A DNA stretch of 39,247 nucleotides. Source: Proteobacteria bacterium SG_bin9. GTDB taxonomy: Bacteria > Pseudomonadota > Alphaproteobacteria > Rhizobiales > Xanthobacteraceae. Below the pieces are notes generated by a model. That model saw only the letters and a program-made list of their open reading frames with translations. It searched no databases and was not told where the DNA came from. Both the position numbers and the translations under genes were made by a program. The stretch is taken from positions 496 to 39,742 of the forward strand of contig LWDM01000078.1 in the NCBI GenBank assembly GCA_002083525.1, in the 5' to 3' direction. Each line of letters opens with the position of its first letter. Within the stretch, counting starts at the first letter, position 1. Positions 22,635-31,319 of this stretch are shown here, piece by piece.

Positions 22635-23890
22635 GGCACTGCCACAAAGGCCGGGTGGGTCTGCTCGCGCATGTAGATGCGGGTCGCAACGAACATGCCC
22701 CACATGGCGCCCAGCATCAGCCAGAAGTGACGCCAGTGGTCGGTGTCGATGATGAAGCTCTCGCCGACGGTGCCGAGGAACGCCGCGAAGATCGCGATGT
22801 AAGTCTTCTGCCACGGCGTCCGTTTGAACAGATGCACGAAGCCGGTGATGACGGTGCAGAAGATCAGCGCCGGGTAGCAGACCCCCGCGACCCAGCCGCC
22901 GGACATGAAGGCGTTCAGATACGAGTTGTGCGTATCCTCGGGGAAGTACTTCGTGAACTGCAGCGGGCCGATGCCCCACGGCAGGTCCAGCGCCATTTCC
23001 GCGCCGAGAATATGCCGTCCGAAGCGGCCGAAGCGGCCGCCGTCGTAGCCTTGGCTGAAGCTCGCACGCTCCTTGAACAGGTTGGCGATCGAGTCGAGCG
23101 AGAGCAGTACCGCGATCGCCATCGCGAGCACGGCTACCGCGACAATCGTCATTACGACAATGCGTTGGCGTTGCTGTTTCGAGTCCGACGTTAGGAACAT
23201 CATGCCGAGCATGAATGCGGCGGTTGCCGCGAACTGCCCCCACGCGGCGCGTGAGAACGACAGCAGCAGCGCCAGCACGACGATGCCCAGCACCATGGCG
23301 CTGCGGAACGCCTTGCCGATCCGGTCGGTGACGACGGCCTGCAGCAGGAATAGCGCCGGCAGGATGAGGAACGCGCCGAGCACATTCGGGTCCTTGAACG
23401 TGCCGCGGGCGCGGCCGTACAGGGTCAGGAGATCGTATCCGCCGGGGATGAGGCGGAAGTAGCCGGCAATGCCGGCAAGCGAAGCGATCAGCGCGCCGAA
23501 GATCAATCCGCGCTTGAGCAGATCCAGCCGATTGTCCGCGTCCTCCGAGAACACCATCGCGAAGAAAACGACGGTGACCGCGAGATACCACGAGGTCAGA
23601 ATCCAGTTCAGGATCTCCTTCTTGTCCAGAATGTAGGCGGAGGAGATCGTGTAACCGATGTTCATCAGAAACAGCAGGATCAGCAGCGGCAGAAAGACGA
23701 GCCGCATGCGCAGGCCCGTCGCAAAGAAGATGATCATCGCGCCGAGTGTTGCCAGTTCGTAGGGGCTGGGTTCGATGAACACGACCGCACCGCCTGCGCC
23801 GATGGACCAGAGCAGCGCGTGTTGAAGGGCGGCGATGCCCGGCGCAATGCCGGTCGGTGCCGGCGACGAATAGATCGTCGTGGTACTCAT
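22622..23890 (-). CDS. O-antigen ligase/Wzy-type polysaccharide polymerase
   Basis: A 422-residue inner-membrane protein with about ten to twelve hydrophobic helices. The C-terminal half has the Wzy_C layout: helices FLILPALFLLQAVV, then LLLSFSRAAWGQF, a large periplasmic loop containing RFGRFGRHILGAEMALDLPWGIGP (in parts) and the conserved EDTHNSYLNAF, in which the His-Asn pair is typical for this superfamily. It would either polymerise undecaprenol-linked repeat units or ligate the glycan to an acceptor in the periplasm. It is the last gene of the minus arm of the exopolysaccharide locus, downstream of the sugar-phosphate transferase gene. Its start is preceded by a 12-bp tandem repeat. Which of polymerase or ligase it is cannot be decided from sequence. 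Confidence 0.88.
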   Translation of the reverse strand: MSTTTIYSSPAPTGIAPGIAALQHALLWSIGAGGAVVFIEPSPYELATLGAMIIFFATGLRMRLVFLPLLILLFLMNIGYTISSAYILDKKEILNWILTSWYLAVTVVFFAMVFSEDADNRLDLLKRGLIFGALIASLAGIAGYFRLIPGGYDLLTLYGRARGTFKDPNVLGAFLILPALFLLQAVVTDRIGKAFRSAMVLGIVVLALLLSFSRAAWGQFAATAAFMLGMMFLTSDSKQQRQRIVVMTIVAVAVLAMAIAVLLSLDSIANLFKERASFSQGYDGGRFGRFGRHILGAEMALDLPWGIGPLQFTKYFPEDTHNSYLNAFMSGGWVAGVCYPALIFCTVITGFVHLFKRTPWQKTYIAIFAAFLGTVGESFIIDTDHWRHFWLMLGAMWGMFVATRIYMREQTHPAFVAVPQAA

Positions 23891-23892
23891 GA

Positions 23893-23914
23893 TACGCTTA
23901 CACTTACGCTTACA
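23893..23914. repeat. Short tandem repeat in the polymerase gene start region
   Basis: TACGCTTACA occurs twice with a 12-bp period just before the polymerase ATG on the minus strand. It covers the place where a ribosome site should be. Confidence 0.45.
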
Positions 23915-23928
23915 ACGCTACTCGGAAC

Positions 23929-25542
23929 TCAATACGCGTTTTCGGTCTTCAGCAGTGCGATCGGTGTCTTCAGGACGATGTAGAGGTCGAACAGCACCGA
24001 CCAGTTCTCGATGTAGTACAGATCGAACTCGACGCGGCGCTTGATCTTCTCTTCGGTATCGATTTCGCCGCGCCAGCCGTTGATCTGCGCCCAGCCGGTG
24101 ATGCCGGGCTTGACGCGGTGGCGCGCGAAGTAGCCGTCGACGGCTTCGTCGAACAGGCGGCTCTGCAGCTTGCCCTGGACCGCATGCGGCCGCGGGCCGA
24201 CCAGCGACAGATTGCCTTTGAAAACGACGTTGAAGAGTTGCGGCAGCTCGTCGAGGCTGGTCTTGCGGATGAAACGGCCGACGCGGGTGACGCGCGGATC
24301 GTTCTTGGTCACGACCTTGGCGGCGGTGGGATCGGCCTGATGATGATAAAGCGAGCGGAACTTGAACACGTCGATGCGCTCGTTGTTGAAGCCGAAGCGC
24401 TTCTGCCGGAACAGCACCGGGCCCGGGCTGTCGAGCTTCACCGCGAGCGCGACCAGCGCCATGACCGGCGCGAGCGCAATCAAAATAAGGCCGCCGACGA
24501 TGCGGTCGAACATCCACTTGGTCACCAGATCCCAGTCGGTGATCGGCTGCTCGAACACATCCAGCGTCGGCACTTCGCCGAGATACGAGTAGGAACGGGG
24601 GCGGAAGCGCAGTTTGTTGGTGTGGGCCGAGAGACGGATGTCGACCGGCAGAACCCACAGCTTCTTCAGCATTTCGAGAATGCGGGTTTCTGCCGAGATC
24701 GGTAACGCAAACAGCACCAGGTCGATGCGCGTGCGCCGTGCAAACTCGACGACATCGTCGACTTTTCCAAGCTTCGGGCTGCCGGCAACCGTGTCGAGCG
24801 CGCGGTCGTCGTTGCGGTCGTCAAAGACGCCGAGAATGTGAATGTCGGAGTCGTCCGTTTCGTTCAGCGCCTTGATCAAATGCTCGCCGTTCTGATCGGC
24901 GCCGACGATCACAGTACGGCGATCGAGGCGGCCGTGACGCGCCCAGTTGCGGATCATCGAACGCAGCACGAGACGCTGCCCGATCAGACCGAGCAGGCCG
25001 ACGGCATAGAACGCCGACAGCCACACGCGCGACACGTTACCGCCGACTTTCGCGAAGAACGAAACGCCGATGAACAGCAGGAAGACGAAGGTCCACGACG
25101 AGATCATGCGCGTCATCTGGTTGATCTGACCGCGGAAGACCTGAACGGAATAGATGTCAGCCGCCTGGAAGCTGACGACGGCACTCGCCGCCATCGCGAC
25201 AATCGCCATCACATGGGACCAGCTGAATCCGTCGATACGGGCCACATAGCCGAGGTAGAGCGCCACGCCGATCAGGCTCAGCATCAGGAAATCGGCAAGC
25301 CGGACGCCGCCGGCGATCACGACAGGCGAGTAGGCCTTGCTGACTTTCTGGCTGGCGACTGCAAGCGCTGCCGGCGTCAATCGCCGCCGCCGCTCGACCC
25401 GGGGCGAGCCGTCTGCAACGGCTGCCGTTGCCGCAGCGGCTGCGCTGATCATGGTGCGTCCGTCGATCTGTTCCACGCGCGTATTCCGTTTTGTGCCGCA
25501 CGCGCCAGGCGAAATTCGATCGACTACTGAACGCGCAGGCAT
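23929..25542 (-). CDS. Undecaprenyl-phosphate glucose phosphotransferase (WcaJ/ExoY-type)
   Basis: The 537-residue membrane enzyme starts glycan assembly by moving a hexose-1-phosphate (usually glucose) from UDP-sugar to undecaprenyl phosphate. An N-terminal region with four to five helices (about residues 78-195) is followed by a Rossmann-like domain (RRTVIVGADQNGEHLIKAL) and the C-terminal bacterial sugar transferase domain (about 335-537). The latter shows the amphipathic helix FDRIVGGLILIALAPVMALVALAVKLDSPGPVLFRQKRFG (in parts), KFRSL, VTRVGRFIRKTSLDELPQLFNV, LVGPRPHA and KPGITGWAQINGWRGE. The start may be 25542 (GGGG upstream) or 25452. It lies between the glycosyltransferase and polymerase genes on the same strand. 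Confidence 0.94.
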   Translation of the reverse strand: MPARSVVDRISPGACGTKRNTRVEQIDGRTMISAAAAATAAVADGSPRVERRRRLTPAALAVASQKVSKAYSPVVIAGGVRLADFLMLSLIGVALYLGYVARIDGFSWSHVMAIVAMAASAVVSFQAADIYSVQVFRGQINQMTRMISSWTFVFLLFIGVSFFAKVGGNVSRVWLSAFYAVGLLGLIGQRLVLRSMIRNWARHGRLDRRTVIVGADQNGEHLIKALNETDDSDIHILGVFDDRNDDRALDTVAGSPKLGKVDDVVEFARRTRIDLVLFALPISAETRILEMLKKLWVLPVDIRLSAHTNKLRFRPRSYSYLGEVPTLDVFEQPITDWDLVTKWMFDRIVGGLILIALAPVMALVALAVKLDSPGPVLFRQKRFGFNNERIDVFKFRSLYHHQADPTAAKVVTKNDPRVTRVGRFIRKTSLDELPQLFNVVFKGNLSLVGPRPHAVQGKLQSRLFDEAVDGYFARHRVKPGITGWAQINGWRGEIDTEEKIKRRVEFDLYYIENWSVLFDLYIVLKTPIALLKTENAY

Positions 25543-25603
25543 ATTGCCCCGTGTCCGGTCTAACGGACAAATCGGAACAATCGGTTACGCCGGTAAGGTT
25601 TGG

Positions 25604-26737
25604 TTAATGGTTGGCAAATGCGTCGCGATACCCGGCGAGCACGCCTTCGACCATCGCCTTGCGCGAGAAATGCAGGAAAACACGCTCCCGCAGCACCCTG
25701 GCGCGCTCGCGGGCGGCGTCCAGGTCGTCGAGCGCGGTCTCGATGGCATCCGCCATCGCACCGACGTCGTTCGGTACGAACAAGCCGTCGTGATAGGGAC
25801 CGAAAATCTCCGGAATACCGCCGACCCGGGCTGCCAGCATGGGGACGCCAGCCGCGGCGGCCTCGATCACCACATAGGGCATCGAGTCGCCGCGTGAGGG
25901 CACGACCAGAATCCGGCCCTGGGCGAAGCCATGCCGCGCTTTCACATGACCGATGAAGCGCACGGCGTCGCCGAGGTTGAGGCGTGCGACCTGTGCCCTC
26001 AGTGAGGCTGTTTCCTCGCCGTCGCCACCGAGCGTCAGCGTGACGGCGCGGCCGTCGGCGCGCAGCCGCGCGACCGCATCGATCAGGAGATCGGCGCCCT
26101 TGATGTGTCTGAATTCCCCGACGTAAGCGATGTCGGTGGCATCGTTCGCCGGCGTCAGCGGATCGAACTCCTGCGCAGTGACGCCATTGAAGACGCAGCG
26201 TACGAGGCACGACGGCTTACCGACGATGCGCTCGTAGGTGTTGCGAGCGAATTCGCTCTCGAACAGGAACAGGTCGGTGCGATTCATCACCGCGCGTTCA
26301 AGGCGGCTGTAGATCGCGCCCTTCAACGTGTTCGGCGGATAGTGCAGCGAACCGCCGTGCGGCGTGTAAATGCGAATCGTGCTGGCGGAGCGCGGCTTGA
26401 GACGAATGAAGGTGCCGGCCTTGGCGCCGTGGCCATGCAGCACGTCGACGCCAAGTTTGCGAACGAGACCCATCACCTTCAAGCCGATCATCAGGTCGGT
26501 GGGATGCGGTTCGCGATGGATCGGCAGGCGATGAATGCCAAGCGCCATACGCGGCAGCATCTCGGCGAAGGCGGCTTCGGCCCGTTCGCCGCCGGTCATG
26601 CTGTCGGCGAGAATGCCCACTTCATGGCCCTTTTCGGCCTGTCCATTGGCAACGTCGATGATGTGGCGGAAGATGCCGCCGACCGGAGCGCGCGTTGCGT
26701 GCAGGATGCGCAACGGTCGATCGGGCATTTCTCCCAT
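25604..26737 (-). CDS. GT4-type glycosyltransferase
   Basis: A 377-residue glycosyltransferase with GT-B fold, expected to extend the lipid-linked repeat at the cytoplasmic face of the inner membrane. N-terminal parts are RPLRILHATRAPVGGIFRHIIDVANGQAEKGH (in parts) and DVLHGHGAKAG; the C-terminal donor domain has VGEFRHIKGADLLIDAVA, LTLGGDGEE, VRFIGHV and VVPSRGDSMPYVVIEAAAAGVPMLA (in parts), where the usual Glu-X7-Glu motif is Asp-X7-Glu. The ATG lies two bases after the stop of the export lipoprotein gene, so the two are tightly coupled. It is the only glycosyltransferase besides the initiating enzyme in this locus. Confidence 0.93.
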   Translation of the reverse strand: MGEMPDRPLRILHATRAPVGGIFRHIIDVANGQAEKGHEVGILADSMTGGERAEAAFAEMLPRMALGIHRLPIHREPHPTDLMIGLKVMGLVRKLGVDVLHGHGAKAGTFIRLKPRSASTIRIYTPHGGSLHYPPNTLKGAIYSRLERAVMNRTDLFLFESEFARNTYERIVGKPSCLVRCVFNGVTAQEFDPLTPANDATDIAYVGEFRHIKGADLLIDAVARLRADGRAVTLTLGGDGEETASLRAQVARLNLGDAVRFIGHVKARHGFAQGRILVVPSRGDSMPYVVIEAAAAGVPMLAARVGGIPEIFGPYHDGLFVPNDVGAMADAIETALDDLDAARERARVLRERVFLHFSRKAMVEGVLAGYRDAFANH

Positions 26738-26739
26738 GA

Positions 26740-27615
26740 TTAGAACCAGCGTTCGCCGACGACGATGGTGTCGCCGGGGCTGACGAGCGTGGTCGGAGGC
26801 ACGACGGCGCTGACTGAGCCGGCCACATTGCTGCGGGTCATCTTCACGCTGTTGCGAAGGGCGCGGGGCGAATAGCCACCGGCGATCGCGACCGCGCTCT
26901 CGACCGTCATGTTCGGCACGTAAGGATACTGGCCGGGTGCGGCCACTTCGCCGAGGATGAAGAAGGGACGATAGGCTTCGACTTCGCACGCGACCGACGG
27001 CTCGCGGATGAAGCCGTTGCGGAGTTTGGCCGCAATCGAACGCGAGAGCTCAGCCGGCGTCAGGCCGCGCGCCTGAACCAGGCCGATCAGCGGCATGGTG
27101 ATCGCGCCGCCCGCATCGACGGCATAGCTGTTGGTCAGGCCTTCCTGACCGAAAACGACGACTCGCAATTTGTCTCCCGCATCGAGCCGGTACCGATCGT
27201 CGATCATCGCGACCGGCGCGACATAAGGACCGGGTGCGGCGACCGCAACCGGCGGCGGGGCGGCGACTGCCATCGGTGCAGGAGCGGCAACCGCAACCGG
27301 TGCAGCAACCGCAGGTGCGGCCATCGAAACTGTCGGCGGCGGGAAGGGGCGCATAGGCATGCGCGATGTAACAGGCGGAGGAGGCGGTGGCGGAGGAGCG
27401 ACGGCGACCACGGGGGCAGGTGCGACCGGAGCCGTTGCAACCGGCGGCAGACCGCGCCCATAAGCCATGCTGTCGAGTTCGCTACGGGCGGGAGCGGCAG
27501 TAACCGGCGGCTGCTGGGCAACCGTTATCGCATGCGGTGGCGGAAAGCTCCGCATGCAACCCGACACGGAGATTGCAATCACGACAACTGCAGAAAATGC
27601 GCGGGGCGCCCGCAT
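26740..27615 (-). CDS. Polysaccharide biosynthesis/export lipoprotein (Wza-like)
   Basis: A 291-residue outer-membrane lipoprotein of the Wza/OPX family, the channel for exopolysaccharide. The signal ends in the lipobox SVSGC with Cys20. Residues about 55-135 are an unusual Pro/Ala/Val-rich low-complexity insert (VAPPPPPPPPV and AAPVAVAAPAPMAVAAP units) not found in canonical Wza. From about 140 comes the polysaccharide export domain (YRLDAGDKLRVVVFGQEGLT, then IGLVQARGLTPAELSRSIAAKL in parts), and from about 220 an SLBB segment (PFFILGEVAAPGQYPYV, VAIAGGYSPRA). It starts the minus arm, divergent from the Wzc-like gene. Confidence 0.93.
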   Translation of the reverse strand: MRAPRAFSAVVVIAISVSGCMRSFPPPHAITVAQQPPVTAAPARSELDSMAYGRGLPPVATAPVAPAPVVAVAPPPPPPPPVTSRMPMRPFPPPTVSMAAPAVAAPVAVAAPAPMAVAAPPPVAVAAPGPYVAPVAMIDDRYRLDAGDKLRVVVFGQEGLTNSYAVDAGGAITMPLIGLVQARGLTPAELSRSIAAKLRNGFIREPSVACEVEAYRPFFILGEVAAPGQYPYVPNMTVESAVAIAGGYSPRALRNSVKMTRSNVAGSVSAVVPPTTLVSPGDTIVVGERWF

Positions 27616-27713
27616 GACCCGATTCCTGAAAACGTTAGGTCGGATTAAGGGCTTTTATGGTTAACAAAGGATGACTGTTGCCCGTCGCGGGGTGTGGCAA
27701 GGCGCATCAAATT

Positions 27714-27760
27714 GCCGGTTCCAAATTTGGCCAATTAACCGGCCAGCAACCATAACCGGC
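27714..27760. promoter_or_regulatory. Symmetrical AACCGGC repeat cluster between the two exopolysaccharide arms
   Basis: GCCGGTT (27714-27720) and AACCGGC (27737-27743) form an inverted repeat with the perfect palindrome CCAAATTTGG (27721-27730) between them. A third copy, AACCGGC (27754-27760), follows in direct order. The cluster lies in the 196-bp divergent region between the export lipoprotein and Wzc-like genes. Its symmetry and place fit a regulator binding site for both arms; the regulator is not known. Confidence 0.45.
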
Positions 27761-27811
27761 TTAACTGCGAGGTGTCTCGTATCTGACGGGTAGCGTGGTT
27801 GGGAGTGTTCA

Positions 27812-29998
27812 ATGCGTCTCGCGTTCTGGCGTCGCAGTGCGGCTAAGCCCGCCGAGGCATCTTCTGCTCCTGTTGCCGTAGCTCCCGCGGTTGTAGCCCC
27901 GCCAACTCCTCCCAAGCCCGTCCCCGCGGTTCAGGCCGCGCCGCCTCCGGCTCCCGAAGCAGGCGATCTCGATCTGCGCGCCATCTGGGCGCTGCTGTTG
28001 CGGAAGAAGTTCTGGATCATTGGGCCGACGTTGGCCGCGCTTGCGCTGTCCATCTTCGTCGTCAATTCCATTACGCCGCGCTACAAGTCCGAAGCGCGCA
28101 TCCTGATCGACGGCCGGGAAAACATCTTCCTGCGTCCGAACGGCGAGCGCGCCGAGGAACGCACGGCGCTCGACGCGGAAGCCGTGACGAGCCAGGTGCA
28201 GCTGCTTCTGTCGCGCGAAGTCGCGCGCTCCGTCATTGCCAAGAACAACCTCGAAAAACTGCCTGAGTTCGACCCGGTGCTGCGCGGCATCTCTCCGGTG
28301 CGTTCGCTGCTGGCGCTGTTCGGTCTGGCCCGCGATCCGTTCCGCATGACGCCGGAAGAGCGCGTGCTCGATGCATATTACGAGCGCCTGCAGGCGTTCG
28401 CCGTCGACAAGTCGCGGGTGATGGTCGTCGAATTCCAGTCGCGCGATCCAGACCTCGCCGCACGCGTCGCCAACTCCATCGCCGACGAATATCTGATCGT
28501 GCAGCAGGGCGCGCGGCAGAATCAAGCGCGCTCGGCGTCGCAGTGGCTGTCCGGCGAGATCGACAATCTGCGCAACAAGGTGGCGGATGCCGAGGCGAAG
28601 GCCGAAGACTTCCGCTCGAAGTCGAGCCTGTTCATCGGCACCAATAACACGACGCTGTCGAACCAGCAGCTCGGCGAGCTCAACACCCAGTTGAACACGG
28701 CGCGGGCACTGAAGTCCGATGCCGAATCGAAGGCGCGCCTGATCCGCGAGGCGTTGCAGACCGGCCGGCCGATCGAGGCGTCCGAAGTGCTGAACTCCGA
28801 GCTGGTGCGCCGCCTGTCCGAACAGCGCGTGACGTTGCGCGCGCAACTCGCCGAGCAGTCGTCGACGCTGCTCGACGGCCACCCGCGCATCAAGGAAATC
28901 CGGGCCCAGATCGCAGACCTCGATCGCCAGCTTCGCGAAGAGGCCGGAAAGCTCTCGCGGTCGTTCGAGAGCGACGCCAAGATCGCCGCCGGTCGCGTCG
29001 ATGGCCTCACCGCGAATCTCGAGCAGCTGAAGCGGCAGGCGACCTCGACCAACGGCCAGGATGTGCAACTGCGCGCGCTCGAGCGCGAAGCCAAGGCGCA
29101 GCGCGATCTGCTCGAATCGTATCTCGCGAAGTTCCGCGAAGCCAACGCGCGCGAAAACATCGATACCGCGCCGGCCGACGGCCGCATCATCTCGCGTGCC
29201 ATTGTTTCGAACACACCGGCCTATCCGAAGAAGCTGCCGATCGTGCTGATCGCGACGCTGGCGACTTTGATGCTGACCTCGGGTTACTTCGCGACCGGCG
29301 AATTGCTGCGCATGACGGCGCCGCGGGCAGGGGCCGCGCCGCGCCCTGTCGCGCAGCCGGTTCTGCAGCAGCCGATGCGCGACACGCATCCGGAGCTTGC
29401 GGTGGCCGTGCCCGAGATCGAACAGCTTGCGGCTGAATTGCGTGCCTCCGGCAATGCGCAGAAGATCACGATGCTTGGCGCCGGTCAGAACGAAAGCATC
29501 ACGCTAACCTCGCTGACACTGGCGCGGTTGTTGGCCCGCAACGCCAAGGTCGTGCTGGTCGACCTGTCGGCAGCGTCGCCGACGCTGAATGCGGTTTCGA
29601 CCGATCCAGCCGCACCTGGCATTTCCGATCTCGCCGGTGGCGAGGCGTCGTTCGGGCAGATCATCACCAAGGATCGCCTGTCCGGTTTGCATCTGATCAG
29701 CGCCGGCCGTTATGCGGTCGACCGCGGCCGGATGGCCTCGCCGCGCATCGGCATGGCGATCGATGCGCTGATGCAGGTCTACGATCATGTCCTGATCGAT
29801 GCCGGTACCGCCAGCGACATGCCGGCCCAGCTTCTGACCTCGCGGGCGCGCGCGATCGTTGTGCCGGCGGCAGCGACCGATGCGTCGTTCCGCACCAGCT
29901 ACTGCGATCAGTTGCGGGCGATCGGCTTCGAGCGGGTGACCATGTTGAGCCGTCCGCCGGAGACGAACGACAATGCGCCGCGCGTGGTCGCGGCGTAA
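27812..29998 (+). CDS. Wzc-like exopolysaccharide co-polymerase (GNVR domain) with degenerate tyrosine kinase domain
   Basis: A 728-residue polysaccharide co-polymerase. A Pro/Ala-rich cytoplasmic leader (residues 11-50) precedes TM1 (about 68-85), the Wzz motif ITPRYKSEARILIDG, a long periplasmic coiled coil (about 225-440) and TM2 (about 475-492). The C-terminal part (about 520-715) is laid out like a BY-kinase, but the Walker A site reads GAGQNESIT at residues 556-564 in place of a Gly-rich loop with Gly-Lys-Ser/Thr, and A' is VVLVDLSAASPTL. Only a B-like VLIDAG remains, and no tyrosine cluster ends the protein. It should control chain length and contact the export lipoprotein but is unlikely to bind ATP. 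Divergent from the export gene. Confidence 0.92.
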   Translation: MRLAFWRRSAAKPAEASSAPVAVAPAVVAPPTPPKPVPAVQAAPPPAPEAGDLDLRAIWALLLRKKFWIIGPTLAALALSIFVVNSITPRYKSEARILIDGRENIFLRPNGERAEERTALDAEAVTSQVQLLLSREVARSVIAKNNLEKLPEFDPVLRGISPVRSLLALFGLARDPFRMTPEERVLDAYYERLQAFAVDKSRVMVVEFQSRDPDLAARVANSIADEYLIVQQGARQNQARSASQWLSGEIDNLRNKVADAEAKAEDFRSKSSLFIGTNNTTLSNQQLGELNTQLNTARALKSDAESKARLIREALQTGRPIEASEVLNSELVRRLSEQRVTLRAQLAEQSSTLLDGHPRIKEIRAQIADLDRQLREEAGKLSRSFESDAKIAAGRVDGLTANLEQLKRQATSTNGQDVQLRALEREAKAQRDLLESYLAKFREANARENIDTAPADGRIISRAIVSNTPAYPKKLPIVLIATLATLMLTSGYFATGELLRMTAPRAGAAPRPVAQPVLQQPMRDTHPELAVAVPEIEQLAAELRASGNAQKITMLGAGQNESITLTSLTLARLLARNAKVVLVDLSAASPTLNAVSTDPAAPGISDLAGGEASFGQIITKDRLSGLHLISAGRYAVDRGRMASPRIGMAIDALMQVYDHVLIDAGTASDMPAQLLTSRARAIVVPAAATDASFRTSYCDQLRAIGFERVTMLSRPPETNDNAPRVVAA

Positions 29999-30015
29999 GA
30001 TCCATTAGATTTTTC

Positions 30016-31152
30016 TTAGCGGTGGATGGCGCTGCGTACGGCGCCCGCGACCTTCATCAGGCCCGGGTTCTGCTTGACGAAGCGCTTGGCGTTCGCAAGC
30101 GCTGACATCGCCAGCGCGGCCATGCGGCCCTTGGCGGTGATCGGGATGAAGCTGTCAAAGATCGGCTCGTCGCCCTTGCAGAACAGCAGCTTGTACTCGT
30201 CGGAGCCGATGCCGAGATCGAGCGACGTGTACCCTTCCGCGGCATAGTGATCGATGATGTCGCGCATCAGGATCTGGCCGGGGCTGTACTTGGCGTGCTC
30301 CGACATCGTGTAGGTGTTGAACATCATCGAGAAGCGATGACCGTCGGCGACGCCGGCATACATCGCGATCATCTCGTCGTCGCAGACGAGCGCGTGGATG
30401 TCGATGGCATAACCGGTGTCGTCGATTTTTGTCGTGCACGCAGTGCGGATGAAATCCTCGATGCCGGGTTCGGCGAAGACGTTCGGCAGCTTCTGCGCTG
30501 CCATGCGCTGCGGCTTGACGATGAAGAACGCGTCCAGCAGCCGCTGCACATCCTCCGGAGAGCGAGCCAGAAGATAGCGATAGCCGGGAAGGCTCTGCAG
30601 CTTGCGCTCCTTGCCCTTGAGGCGGCGGCGGAATGAATTGCTGACGCGCGTGTCGGGCGGGGTCCCGGCCACGATCGTCATCACCGGACAGTCGTTGACC
30701 GCGGGCTGCCAGGGCAACAACGCCACGGGATTGCGGATGCCGAGCCAGCTCTGCGGCTGCTGGGCAAGCGATAGAACGTCGACACCGCCCTGCTGACGGA
30801 TCGCATCGAAGATGATGCCCAGGTCGGCCTCGGTGATGGTTTCGACGAGGTCGCGCCGCCACAGCGCCATGTTGAAGGTCGAATGCTTGCCGCCGAGGAA
30901 ACGGGCGGAGCGAAAGCCGCCCTCCGATTTTGCGCCAAGCGGAAACAGAAACAGCGGCCGCTGATCGGCGTCGTATCCGACGACAATGCAGGGCTCCAGG
31001 CCCAGCTCCGCGCCGACGTGCTGTTGCCAGGCCGAGAGAAAGGCGAAGCGCTGATAGGGGGTGTACAGTCCGCCCGGGCCTTCCAGCTCGATCCATGCCG
31101 CCGCGGCGGCATCGAACGTCCGGAACACATGCACATTGGCGATGCGCGGCAT
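30016..31152 (-). CDS. GNAT-fold acyltransferase, CelD/BcsL type
   Basis: The protein of about 378 residues has the Acetyltransf_6 (CelD/BcsL) double-GNAT fold, a family found in cellulose and exopolysaccharide loci and thought to modify glycans by acylation. Recognised parts are GGLYTPYQRFAFLSAWQQHVG near the start, RFLGGKHSTFNMALWRRD, SFRRRLKGKERKL, then FIRTACTTKIDDTGYAIDIHALVCDDEMIAMYAGVADGHRFS (in parts) and SPGQILMRDIIDHYAAEGYTSLDLGIGSDEYKLLFC (in parts). I chose the ATG at 31152 because AGAGG lies upstream; ATGs at 31170 and 31206 are alternatives. It is convergent with the Wzc-like gene and divergent from the NodB-like gene. Confidence 0.88.
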   Translation of the reverse strand: MPRIANVHVFRTFDAAAAAWIELEGPGGLYTPYQRFAFLSAWQQHVGAELGLEPCIVVGYDADQRPLFLFPLGAKSEGGFRSARFLGGKHSTFNMALWRRDLVETITEADLGIIFDAIRQQGGVDVLSLAQQPQSWLGIRNPVALLPWQPAVNDCPVMTIVAGTPPDTRVSNSFRRRLKGKERKLQSLPGYRYLLARSPEDVQRLLDAFFIVKPQRMAAQKLPNVFAEPGIEDFIRTACTTKIDDTGYAIDIHALVCDDEMIAMYAGVADGHRFSMMFNTYTMSEHAKYSPGQILMRDIIDHYAAEGYTSLDLGIGSDEYKLLFCKGDEPIFDSFIPITAKGRMAALAMSALANAKRFVKQNPGLMKVAGAVRSAIHR

Positions 31153-31319
31153 GAAAACGGACCTCTGCATCGCGGATCGGCCTTCGGTTGCAGCAGCCAG
31201 GGTCATCGCGTTGCTCGATCGGGGATTTTCTGATGATCCGGTTGGGTCGACCTTTGCAAAGAAGTGTCAACAAAGGGTAAGGAGTGGGCTAGGCGGTAGG
31301 ACCGCTTTTTGGGGGATTT

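Noticed and set aside
21594..23591. 665-codon minus-strand frame opposite the hydrolase and out of frame with the polymerase gene
   Set aside because: The hydrolase and polymerase frames have complete family motifs; this one has only Arg/His/Ala-rich sequence.
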